Assembly (NCBI GenBank): GCA_037139695.1
Contig: JBAXFX010000055.1
Location: 1-8,144 of the forward strand
Direction: 5' to 3'
Length of the DNA stretch: 8,144 bases
From: JAAXTX01 sp037139695
GTDB lineage: Bacteria; Patescibacteriota; Minisyncoccia; Moranbacterales; UBA1568
Positions 1 to 6,095 of the stretch are shown in pieces. The translations under genes were made by a program, and so were the position numbers. Under the pieces are notes generated by a model. That model was not told the origin of the DNA. It was given only the letters and a program-made list of their open reading frames with translations, and did no database searches. Position 1 is the stretch's first letter. The number at the start of each line of letters is the position of its first letter.

Positions 1-81
1 TGGTTTGTAGCCGAAATTTTCGGATTTCAGCCGGCAAGCGGATTTTTTGGCTTATTATCGCGGTGAGATTTGAGATAGATA

Positions 82-399
82 CTAAGCGAAGCCGAGCCTG
101 ATCTTGGTCTCCTCGGTCATGCGGTCAGGGGACCAGGGCGGGTCGAAGGTAAGGTTGATCTTCACTTCTTCCACCTCTGGAAGCTCGAGGAGGCGGTCCT
201 CGATATCCTTCTCGATCACGAAAAAAAGCGAGCAACCGATGGTTGTGAGCGTCATGGAGACTGTGGCGATGCCTTTCGGCGAGACTTTCACGTCATAGAT
301 AAGCCCGAGATCGACGATGGATACGCCGAGCTCCGGGTCGAGGACCTCCCTCAGCTTTTGCATCGCGCGCTCCTTTTTGGTAGTCCTTTTTTGTTCCAT
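82..399 (-). CDS. sufT: SufT / MIP18-family (DUF59) Fe-S maturation protein
   Basis: The 105-residue product is a single MIP18/DUF59 domain, the usual size for stand-alone members. Visible family signatures are DPELGVSIVDLGLIYDV at residues 21-37, the TTIGC segment with the invariant cysteine C56, and FDPPWSPDRM at 85-94. Family members help deliver or mature Fe-S clusters in cytosolic proteins, and SufT genes commonly sit at the end of suf operons, as here. The residue after the cysteine is Ser, where many homologs have Pro. The N-terminus (about residues 1-12) is Lys/Arg-rich and outside the domain; Met13 is an alternative start. It is the last gene of the operon, 86 bp after the ferredoxin gene, and that gap contains a strong hairpin. 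The family is certain; the exact client proteins cannot be read from sequence. Confidence 0.93.
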   Translation of the reverse strand: MEQKRTTKKERAMQKLREVLDPELGVSIVDLGLIYDVKVSPKGIATVSMTLTTIGCSLFFVIEKDIEDRLLELPEVEEVKINLTFDPPWSPDRMTEETKIRLGFA

Positions 400-427
400 A
401 TCAGGGTTGTTTGGGCTCTATGGTATA

Positions 428-459
428 TGAAAACTTCCTTTTTGGGAAGGAAGTTTTCA
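428..459. other. 13-bp perfect hairpin between ferredoxin and sufT
   Basis: Positions 428-440 (TGAAAACTTCCTT) pair perfectly with 447-459 around a 6-nt loop. The stem is A/T-rich outside and has a CC/GG core. Neither strand has a T-run after the stem, so it is not a classical intrinsic terminator. It may be an RNA processing or attenuation element separating sufT from the upstream genes, or simply a repeat. Confidence 0.6.
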
Positions 460-485
460 ATGGGCCCGTTTTGACTGTCCGATAC

Positions 486-725
486 CTAGTTCACCTTGAT
501 CGCGCCGACGGGGCAGCCTGAAACGGCGCTATTGATCACCGTCGAGGCATCGAGGTCCGCCGACGCAAGGACGGTTGATTTTCCTTCGTCATCGAGGCCG
601 AAGGTATTTGAGGCGATGGCTGTGCAACCCCCACATCCGATGCAGAGCTCGCGATCCACCGATACGACCAGACCGTTCTCGAGCGTGACAGGTCCGCTCG
701 GATTCGAAGCATCTTTGAACGTCAT
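486..725 (-). CDS. Single-cluster [4Fe-4S] ferredoxin
   Basis: The 79-residue protein has the ligand pattern C28-x2-C31-x2-C34 followed by C71-Pro. These four cysteines bind one [4Fe-4S] cluster, as in the small one-cluster ferredoxins; the two-cluster bacterial type would have eight. The sequence is acidic in its second half (LDDEGKS, ADLDAS), typical of a soluble electron carrier. It starts 32 bp after the sufU stop and is evidently co-transcribed. Placement inside a suf operon suggests it feeds electrons to cluster assembly (sulfur or iron reduction on the scaffold), but it could equally be a client or general carrier. The first 17 residues are not part of the fold core. No clear Shine-Dalgarno site precedes the ATG. 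Confidence 0.92.
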   Translation of the reverse strand: MTFKDASNPSGPVTLENGLVVSVDRELCIGCGGCTAIASNTFGLDDEGKSTVLASADLDASTVINSAVSGCPVGAIKVN

Positions 726-757
726 ACCGTTTTGCTTAATGGTTTACGACATTCCTA

Positions 758-1138
758 TCATACCTTATCTCCGGAGCCGGAGGCAAGAGCCTGTTTTAGC
801 GTCTCAAGTGAAAGAAGGGCGCATTTGAGACGGTTCGGGGAGAGTTCGACACCAAGTAGGGTAACGATATCTTCGGGCGTGAGCGTGAGAGCCGCCTCGA
901 TAGGCTTTCCTTTCACCGATTCGGAAAGGAGTGAGGCGGACGCCTGTGAGATGGCACAGCCCTGTCCGGTAAATCGGATGTCCGTGATGATGCCGTTTTC
1001 TGTAAGGATATCCATTGAGAGCGAGTCACCACAGGTCGGATTCTTGGCTTCCCCGTGATGATTGGCATGTTCAAGATGCCCGCAATTTCGCGGATGTTTG
1101 GAATGGTCGAGGATGACGGCCTGGTAGAGGGAGGGCAT
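758..1138 (-). CDS. sufU: SufU-like sulfur acceptor/scaffold, short form
   Basis: The 126-residue protein belongs to the NifU_N/IscU superfamily. It has the three metal-ligand cysteines C36 (in NPTCGD, with D38), C61 (GQGCAIS) and C106 (RLKCALLS). The start LYQAVILDHSKHPRN is typical of SufU. The residue before C106 is Lys105, as in SufU (RIKCA), where IscU has His. However, the C61-C106 distance is 45 residues, close to IscU. Bacillus-type SufU has a further insertion of roughly 18-20 residues there. By family knowledge SufU accepts persulfide sulfur from SufS at a zinc site made of Cys, Asp, Cys, Cys. The neighbour sufS upstream and the absence of SufE support that role. The gene ends with TGA directly followed in frame by TAG. 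Family sure; SufU rather than IscU likely. Confidence 0.92.
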   Translation of the reverse strand: MPSLYQAVILDHSKHPRNCGHLEHANHHGEAKNPTCGDSLSMDILTENGIITDIRFTGQGCAISQASASLLSESVKGKPIEAALTLTPEDIVTLLGVELSPNRLKCALLSLETLKQALASGSGDKV

Positions 1139-1140
1139 AG

Positions 1141-1180
1141 GACAGTAGTGAGTAGACAGTAGTGAGAAGTGAGGGAGAGA
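1141..1180. repeat. AGTAG/GACAGTAGTGAG simple repeat in the sufS-sufU gap
   Basis: The 140-bp gap 1139-1278 begins with an imperfect tandem repeat of GACAGTAGTGAG-like units (two close copies, then degenerate AGAAGTGAG). The same word type recurs at 5025-5154 in the sufC-sufB gap. No gene or convincing promoter is visible in the rest of the gap. Confidence 0.6.
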
Positions 1181-1278
1181 CAGAGAAAGGAGTGCGCGGG
1201 GATGGAGAGAATTATGAAGTGAGACGAGAAGAATTACATTTAGCGGTGGCGCAGGGATTTTCTGTTTCTTGATAGGGG

Positions 1279-2487
1279 CTACGGCCTGAACAGCCTAACT
1301 GTATCTTTTAATCCTTCAATAAGCTTTTCGATATCCGCTTCGGTATTATACACCGAGAAGGTGGCGCGGGCGGTTGCCGGGAGTGAGAGGGCACGATGCA
1401 ACGGGGCGGCGCAGTGTTCGCCGGCACGGATGCAGATATCACGCTCGCCGAGCACTTGCGCGATGTCGTGCGGATGGATGCCCTCGAGACTGAAGGAAAG
1501 GATCCCGCTTTCGCGTCGCACGGGGCCGAGAACCGTGATCGAACCGCCGAATGCGTCGTGAAGTGCCGTGGCGGCTTCGTTCGCAAGCGCGGTCTCGCGT
1601 TCATGGATTGTTCCGATGCCGACTTGTTCGACGAAGTCGAGCGCCGCACCGAAACCGAGGACGGCGGCGATATCCGGCGTGCCCGCCTCGAAGCGGTGGG
1701 GCGATTTCATGTATACGGCGTCGTCCGCGGTCGAATCGAGGACCATGCCGCCACCGACCTGATACGGCGGAAGCGCGGCGAGCAGCGAGGATTTCCCGTA
1801 GAGGACGCCGACGCCGGTCGGTCCGAACATCTTGTGTCCCGAGAAGGCGAGGAAATCGCAGTCCCAGGAGCGGACGTCGATATGCGCATGTCCCGCAGTC
1901 TGTGCCGCGTCGACGATGGTCAGGATATCCGGGCTTGCTTCCTTTGCCGTGCGGACGAGATCGGCTACCGGATTCGGCGTTCCGAAGACATTCGATATGG
2001 CGGAGAAGGCGAAGATTTTCGTTTTTGAGTCGAAAAATTTTCGTGCCGTTTCTCTGTTGATCAAGCCATCTTGTTCGAAAGGGACTATGCGAAGTTCCGC
2101 ACGTCGCTTTGCGGCGAGTCGTTTCCACGGGAGGAAATTCGAATGGTGTTCAAGAGCGGTGACAACGATATTGTCTCCGGCTTCGATTCGGTCTTCGAGT
2201 ACCGATGCGAGGAGGTTGATCCCTTCGGTCGTATTGCGCGTGAAAACGATTTCGTCGGCATCGGAACCGAGGAATCGTGCCGTCTTTTCTCGCACCTCCT
2301 CGAAACCAGTCGTCGTTTCTTCGGCGGTCGCATAGAGTCCGCGACCGACATTGGCGGAGAGTGCGTGGTAATAGTCCGAGACCGTGTCGATCACGGTCTG
2401 AGGCTTGAGCGACGTCGCGCCGGAATCGAGATACGCGAGGTCCGGCCTGGCGGTGAAGATGGGAAATCGGGATCTGATATTGTGCAT
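1279..2487 (-). CDS. sufS: SufS group II cysteine desulfurase
   Basis: The 402-residue PLP enzyme releases sulfur from L-cysteine as an enzyme-bound persulfide and alanine. It is full length for the SufS/CsdA group. Landmarks: YLDSGATSLKP at 19-29, the PLP-stacking His in ALEHHSN (H114), DAAQ at 193-196, the PLP Schiff-base lysine K219 in SGHKMFGPTG, the catalytic cysteine C359 in RAGEHCAAPLH, and the substrate-binding arginine R374 in the ARATFSVYNT segment. The open frame extends to 2631, but those 48 extra codons translate hairpin-repeat sequence (GQRGRL and around). SufS proteins begin as MHNIRSRFPIF does, so the start at 2487 is chosen. No obvious Shine-Dalgarno precedes it. The next gene downstream, sufU, encodes its expected sulfur acceptor; sufE is absent. 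Confidence 0.96.
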   Translation of the reverse strand: MHNIRSRFPIFTARPDLAYLDSGATSLKPQTVIDTVSDYYHALSANVGRGLYATAEETTTGFEEVREKTARFLGSDADEIVFTRNTTEGINLLASVLEDRIEAGDNIVVTALEHHSNFLPWKRLAAKRRAELRIVPFEQDGLINRETARKFFDSKTKIFAFSAISNVFGTPNPVADLVRTAKEASPDILTIVDAAQTAGHAHIDVRSWDCDFLAFSGHKMFGPTGVGVLYGKSSLLAALPPYQVGGGMVLDSTADDAVYMKSPHRFEAGTPDIAAVLGFGAALDFVEQVGIGTIHERETALANEAATALHDAFGGSITVLGPVRRESGILSFSLEGIHPHDIAQVLGERDICIRAGEHCAAPLHRALSLPATARATFSVYNTEADIEKLIEGLKDTVRLFRP

Positions 2488-2550
2488 AGGTTCTATAGTT
2501 CGAGTGGTGTATAGGGCGTTGTGTAGAAAGCAAATTATGTATATAAGTCT

Positions 2551-2571
2551 CCCTCTTTGTCCCAAAGGGGG
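2551..2571. repeat. 9-bp/3-nt hairpin upstream of sufS
   Basis: CCCTCTTTG (2551-2559) pairs with CAAAGGGGG (2563-2571), with one T-G pair and loop TCC. A partial further unit, GAACAAGGGGGATT, follows. It lies in the 269-bp gap between sufD and sufS and is read through by the false N-terminal extension of the sufS frame. Same architecture as 2643-2663 and 2763-2783. Confidence 0.7.
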
Positions 2572-2642
2572 AACAAGGGGGATTGGGAAAATAATCACCG
2601 AACATATGTATCGTATTTCATCTTGTTTCAACCCCTCCTGTC

Positions 2643-2663
2643 CTCCCCTTGAGACAAGGGGAG
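2643..2663. repeat. 9-bp/3-nt hairpin in the sufD-sufS gap
   Basis: CTCCCCTTG (2643-2651) pairs perfectly with CAAGGGGAG (2655-2663) around loop AGA. It is the second hairpin in the gap 2488-2756. The rest of the gap (about 2680-2756) is A/T-rich and shows no gene. Confidence 0.75.
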
Positions 2664-2756
2664 AGAACGAAAGAGCGCGATAGAGAATTATGAGTGGATA
2701 TCCTGCATAGAATATGAAATGAAAAATTTTGAATTATGAATCAGGGGACTGAGCGT

Positions 2757-3422
2757 CTACCTGCTCCCCTCATGGAGGGGAGCTCCACGCTCTGCGTGGT
2801 GAGGGGAGGAGGTATTTTGAGTATATTTTTTCCGTGTCCGGTGGTTTTCTGATGTCAGTGGTGAGTTGTTGGTTGTAAGTTTATTCATTGTTTCCTTCGC
2901 GTCTTTGAAGAACCCGTCGGCGAGGAGTGCGACAGCTTTGTTCCTAGAGATGCCACGGGTCGCGAGGTAGGCGAGTTGTTCCGCGTCGGGAGGGGCGATC
3001 GAGGCGGCATGCGAGCAGGTCACGTCGTCGGTATCGATCTCGAGCTCCGGTTTAGCGGAAGCGGAAGCATCGGCAGAGAGGAGGAGCGCCCGGCAGTCCT
3101 GTTTCGCATCGGACGAATCCGCGCCCTTCGTGATATCCACGAGCCCCCGAACATCGATCGAAGACGTACCGTCGAGTCGGGCGCGGACGGTAGCGGAAGA
3201 GACAGTATTCGGGGCGAGATGCCGCTGGATAATACGGGGCGTGAAGTGCTCATCGTCTATACCAGTATACAACGCGAAGATATGTGTCTCGGCACCCGGC
3301 CCCGCGAGCTCGAAGGTAGTCTCACTGTCTCGGTTTTCCATCATAAACACGACCTGTTCGTTTTCACCGAGCCGGTACGTCTTTCTCGGGTCATTTGTGA
3401 TGTCGATAAATTTCATAGTCAT
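2757..3422 (-). CDS. sufD: Short SufD-like Fe-S scaffold subunit
   Basis: The product is about 219-221 residues (starts at 3416 or 3422), roughly half the usual SufD length. It contains the SufBD beta-helix core and C-terminal helices: DVRGLVDITKGADSSDAKQD (residues 88-107 from the 3416 start), RALLLSADASASAKPELEID, TDDVTCSHAASIAPPDAEQL (129-148), then the TRGISRNKAVALLADGFF segment (153-170). H136 in CSHAAS corresponds to the histidine E. coli SufD uses at the SufB-SufD cluster site. The usual N-terminal helical domain is missing and the first half of the beta-helix is much shortened. After about residue 181 the protein runs into low-complexity and hairpin-repeat DNA, which encodes the last 35-40 residues and the TAG stop. 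The frame could start at 3455, but those codons lie in another repeat. It sits between sufB and sufS, as expected for the SufD partner. Confidence 0.85.
   Translation of the reverse strand: MTMKFIDITNDPRKTYRLGENEQVVFMMENRDSETTFELAGPGAETHIFALYTGIDDEHFTPRIIQRHLAPNTVSSATVRARLDGTSSIDVRGLVDITKGADSSDAKQDCRALLLSADASASAKPELEIDTDDVTCSHAASIAPPDAEQLAYLATRGISRNKAVALLADGFFKDAKETMNKLTTNNSPLTSENHRTRKKYTQNTSSPHHAERGAPLHEGSR
2763..2799. repeat. Double hairpin overlapping the 3' end of sufD
   Basis: GCTCCCCTC (2763-2771) pairs with GAGGGGAGC (2775-2783), loop ATG. One base later, CCACGC (2785-2790) pairs with GCGTGG (2794-2799), loop TCT. Both lie inside the sufD reading frame and encode its last residues (about HHAERGAPLHEGSR). 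The GCTCC...GAGGGGAGC core recurs at 5906-5926. Confidence 0.8.
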
Positions 3423-3434
3423 GAATGATTCAAT

Positions 3435-3589
3435 TCTGCCCGCTCCCCTGCCCAAGGGGGATTATCCGACGAGGAGGAGGATAATCCGGCGAGTCTTCGA
3501 GACACGTCGTTCTCGAACGACTGTGTCGAGACTGAGGGGAGGGAGACTCGACTCACCTCTCCTTTATCCTCCCCTCGGAAAGGGGAGGA
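3435..3589. repeat. Cluster of palindromic repeats between sufB and sufD
   Basis: This fills most of the 211-bp gap. In order: TCTGCCCGCTCCCCTGCC (3435-3452; also present inverted at 6078-6095), including a CCCCT/AGGGG stem. Next is GGATTATCC (3459-3467) pairing with GGATAATCC (3479-3487). A stem 3501-3511/3516-3527 follows (GACACGTCGTT...AACGAC-T-GTGTC, one bulge). Last is TCCTCCCCT (3567-3575) pairing with AGGGGAGGA (3581-3589). GTCTTCGAGAC and GAGACTGAGGGG words here recur at 5933-5950. No coding sequence is supported. Confidence 0.8.
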
Positions 3590-3633
3590 GACTTCTTTTC
3601 TTGTTATTTGTTCACTGTTTTCCGCTATATGGT

Positions 3634-5016
3634 TCATCCGACCGAACCTTCCATCTCCAGGTTGATCAGCCGGTTGAGCTCGAGGGAATATTCCATCGGG
3701 ACTTCTTTCACCACTGGCTCGATGAATCCGTTGACCAGGAGTCCGCCCGCTTCCTGCGGCGAGAGTCCGCGCGAGGCGAGGTAGAAGAGCTTTTCCTCGC
3801 CAATCTTCTCGATGGTCGCCTCGTGCATGAGCCTGGCATCGGACGCGTCGGTGCGAAGTGACGGGTACGTGTCCGATCGCGAGTCCTTGTCGAGGATAAG
3901 CGCATCGCAGACGCTCGAGGAGGAACAGCCGGTCGCGTGCTTGGCGACACGGATGTCGCCGCGGAAGGATGACCGCCCGCCGTTCTTGGAAATCGATTTG
4001 GAAACGATACGCGAGTGCGTGTCCGGAGCGAGGTGAATCATGCGCGCGCCGGTATCCTGATGCTGTCCAGAGCCTGCGAGCGCGAGCGAAAGCATCTCTC
4101 CGCGTGCGCCACGGCCCGCAAGGATGACGGCCGGGTACTTCATCGTGACCTTGGAGCCAAGGTTGCAGTCCACCCATTCCATAACGGCGTTCTCTTCGGC
4201 CTTGGCACGTTTGGTGACGAGGTTGTAGATGTTGCCGCTCCAGTTCTGGACGGTCGTGTAGCGAACCCGGGCACCCTTTTTAACGAAGATTTCGACGACG
4301 GCGGAATGAAGCGAGTCGGTCCGGTAGATGGGCGCGGTACAGCCTTCGAGGTAGTGGACGGAGCTTCCTTCCTCGGCGATGATGAGCGTTCGTTCGAACT
4401 GGCCGAACGCCTCGGAATTGATACGGAAATAGGCCTGAAGGGGAAGGGTGACTTTCACGCCCTTCGGGATATGGACGAACGAACCGCCCGACCACGCGGC
4501 GGAATTGAGCGCCGAAGAAAAATTGTCGGCAGCCGGGACAAGCGTGCCGAAATATTCGCGGACGATATCCGGATATTTCTTCACGGCGGTATCCATGTCG
4601 CAGAAGACGACTCCCTGTTTGGTCAGTTCCTTCTGAACGCTTTCGTATACGACCTCGCTTTCATACTGTGCGGACACCCCGGCAAGAAAATCCTTTTCCG
4701 CCTCGGGAACGCCGATCCGATCGTAGGTCTCGCGGATTTCCGGCGGGAGGTCGTCCCAACTTTTTACGGCCTGTTCGGTCGACTTTTTGTAATACGTGAT
4801 CGAATCGTAGTCGAGTGCCGAGAGGTCGGGACCCCACTTCGGTCGTGATGCTTTTGTGAATCGTTCGAAGGCTGTGAGGCGGAATTCGAGCATCCATTTC
4901 GGCTCACCCTTGATTTCCGATATCTGCCGGACGACGGACGCCGAAAGACCACGCCCGGTCCATTGGACCGTCCGCTCAGGTACGGAGAAGCCGTATTTGT
5001 AGTCGTCAGAATCCAT
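3634..5016 (-). CDS. sufB: SufB Fe-S cluster scaffold protein
   Basis: The 460-residue protein is a full-length SufB, the core scaffold of the SufBC2D complex on which new clusters form. Seen: an N-terminal segment with EPKWMLEFRLTAFERF (38-53), the SFVHIPKGV entry into the beta-helix (179-187), EGCTAP with C226, the VCDALIL motif with C370, HEAT with E399 (398-401), and the RGLSPQEA helix plus the typical C-terminal EMEGSVG. C370 and E399 align with E. coli C405 and E434, residues known to be needed for cluster assembly; C226 aligns with C254. All key residues are therefore present, unlike the reduced SufD partner. It lies 120 bp after sufC in a gap of AGTAG-type repeats. The start ATG at 5016 gives the usual SufB N-terminus; no Shine-Dalgarno site is evident. 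Confidence 0.97.
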   Translation of the reverse strand: MDSDDYKYGFSVPERTVQWTGRGLSASVVRQISEIKGEPKWMLEFRLTAFERFTKASRPKWGPDLSALDYDSITYYKKSTEQAVKSWDDLPPEIRETYDRIGVPEAEKDFLAGVSAQYESEVVYESVQKELTKQGVVFCDMDTAVKKYPDIVREYFGTLVPAADNFSSALNSAAWSGGSFVHIPKGVKVTLPLQAYFRINSEAFGQFERTLIIAEEGSSVHYLEGCTAPIYRTDSLHSAVVEIFVKKGARVRYTTVQNWSGNIYNLVTKRAKAEENAVMEWVDCNLGSKVTMKYPAVILAGRGARGEMLSLALAGSGQHQDTGARMIHLAPDTHSRIVSKSISKNGGRSSFRGDIRVAKHATGCSSSSVCDALILDKDSRSDTYPSLRTDASDARLMHEATIEKIGEEKLFYLASRGLSPQEAGGLLVNGFIEPVVKEVPMEYSLELNRLINLEMEGSVG

Positions 5017-5024
5017 AAAATACA

Positions 5025-5160
5025 GTAGAAAGTAGTATGTAGTCTGTAGACAGGGCAGGGAACAGTAGACAGGAGTGTGTAGTGTGTAGACAGGGTGGGG
5101 AATGGGGGATAATACCTCAAAGATTATCAGTCCTTACTACTTACTACTTACTACTACCTC
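5025..5160. repeat. AGTAG/GTAGACAG and TTACTAC simple repeats, sufC-sufB gap
   Basis: The gap holds degenerate repeats of GTAGACAG-like words (5025-5097; GTAGACAGGG occurs twice) and three exact tandem TTACTAC units at 5134-5154. The TTACTAC units overlap the 3' end of sufC: on the minus strand they read GTAGTAAGTAG, which encodes the last SufC residues and its TAG stop. Same word family as 1141-1180. Confidence 0.75.
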
Positions 5161-5868
5161 TCTCTCAAATCCATCGCGGAGTGTCTTAGTCGCCAGATCG
5201 TGCCCGCCCTCCGCTACGACTTTGCCATCTTTAAGGATGATGACCAAATCCGGCTTGATAAGTTCGATGAGACGCGGAGAGTGGGTGATGTAAATTTTCG
5301 TCGTTTCATTCGGAAGATGCGATGTAAGGAATTCGGCGATACGTTTCACGGCGTCCGTATCGGTACCGGTATCGATCTCGTCGAAGATCGCGAGCGACGG
5401 TGTGAGAAGTGCGGCTTGGATCGCCTCGATCTTTTTGCGTTCGCCCCCGGAAAATCCGTCGTGAATGGAACGCGTGAGAAATTCCTCGGCAAGACCGATC
5501 TCCTTGGCAAGCACGCGCAGTTCCTTGTGGAGCGCAACCGGATCCATCCTCCCGTCGAGTGCGACACGGAGGAGTTCCTCGACCGACACGCCCGGAATCG
5601 GAAGTGGGGACTGGAAGGAAAGGAAGATGCCGAGCTTCGCGCGTTTGTCCGCGGACAACGGCTTCAAATCCACACCGTTCCACGTAAGCTCGGAATCGTC
5701 TGAAAGGAAAATGTCCGGCCGGCCCATGATCGTGGCCGACAAGGTTGACTTGCCGGAGCCGTTCGGCCCGAGGACGACGTACGTCTTTCCCGGTTCGAAG
5801 TTGAGAGAAATATCGTGAAGTATTTCCTTGTCGCCGATAGTGGTGGTGAGATGGTTGATTTTTAGCAT
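5137..5868 (-). CDS. sufC: SufC ABC-type ATPase of the SUF scaffold
   Basis: The 243-residue soluble ABC ATPase has all expected motifs: Walker A GPNGSGKST (34-42), Q-loop Q86 in FLSFQSPLPIPG, signature FSGGERKK (139-146), Walker B LAIFDEID with D163/E164, and the switch His H196 in ITHSPR. FSGGERKKIEAIQA and the PIPGVS motif are typical of SufC and exclude a transporter ATPase. SufC binds SufB and SufD, and ATP binding reshapes the scaffold to expose the assembly site. The D-loop reads EIDTGTD where EIDSGLD is usual. The final residues EVVVSSK and the stop are encoded by the AGTAG simple repeat, so the natural C-terminus may have been replaced. It is the first structural gene, 206 bp after the regulator. 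Confidence 0.97.
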   Translation of the reverse strand: MLKINHLTTTIGDKEILHDISLNFEPGKTYVVLGPNGSGKSTLSATIMGRPDIFLSDDSELTWNGVDLKPLSADKRAKLGIFLSFQSPLPIPGVSVEELLRVALDGRMDPVALHKELRVLAKEIGLAEEFLTRSIHDGFSGGERKKIEAIQAALLTPSLAIFDEIDTGTDTDAVKRIAEFLTSHLPNETTKIYITHSPRLIELIKPDLVIILKDGKVVAEGGHDLATKTLRDGFEREVVVSSK

Positions 5869-5905
5869 AAACAGTGAGCTGATAACAATAGCGAGGCGGT
5901 TTCCT

Positions 5906-5950
5906 GCTCCTCTGTCGGAGGGGAGCTGTCGAGTCTTCGAGACTGAGGGG
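5906..5950. repeat. Hairpin repeat in the rrf2-sufC gap
   Basis: GCTCCTCT (5906-5913) pairs with GGAGGGGAGC's arm (5919-5926; one G-T pair) around loop GTCGG. GTCGAGTCTTCGAGACTGAGGGG words follow (GTCT-TCG-AGAC stem at 5933-5943). The core matches 2763-2783, and the tail matches 3490-3503 joined directly to 3527-3539. The rest of the 206-bp gap (about 5955-6040) is A/T-rich, with no gene and no convincing promoter. Confidence 0.7.
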
Positions 5951-6070
5951 TGGAAGAATAATAAAAAGTGTTTGTATTAGAAATTGAGTATCTGATTTGA
6001 TTGTTGATAATTTGAAATATATAGCGTTATTCTTTTGCACCCACCCCTCACCCTGCAAGGCCAGGGAGCC

Positions 6071-6095
6071 CCCCTCAGGCAGGGGAGCGGGCAGA
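6071..6095. repeat. C/G-rich repeat at the 3' end of the regulator gene
   Basis: CCCCT (6071-6075) pairs with AGGGG (6081-6085). The minus strand of 6078-6095 reads TCTGCCCGCTCCCCTGCC, an exact 18-nt inverted copy of 3435-3452. It contains the regulator's TGA stop and encodes its last residues. Confidence 0.75.

Noticed and set aside
428..459. Intrinsic terminator after the ferredoxin gene
   Set aside because: The stem is strong, but no T-run follows on either strand, so it is listed only as a hairpin.
1396..2028. Plus-strand 210-codon open frame over sufS
   Set aside because: It is antisense to a certain gene, Arg/Glu/Asp-rich without family motifs, and arises from the codon bias of sufS.
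2488..2631. 48-codon N-terminal extension of SufS
   Set aside because: The codons translate a hairpin repeat (2551-2580) and give no conserved sequence; SufS proteins start at the MHNIRSRF equivalent.
3423..3455. 11-codon earlier start of SufD
   Set aside because: These codons lie in the TCTGCCCGCTCCCC repeat; the MTMKF or MKF start is more plausible.
4015..4848. Plus-strand 277-codon open frame over sufB
   Set aside because: Antisense shadow of sufB with no recognisable domain.
5134..5154. Possible CRISPR array
   Set aside because: The TTACTAC units are 7 bp, directly tandem and without spacers; no cas genes are present.
5955..6040. Second promoter directly before sufC
   Set aside because: The stretch is A/T-rich with TATATA-like words, but no -35/-10 pair with suitable spacing and no operator-like repeat could be found.
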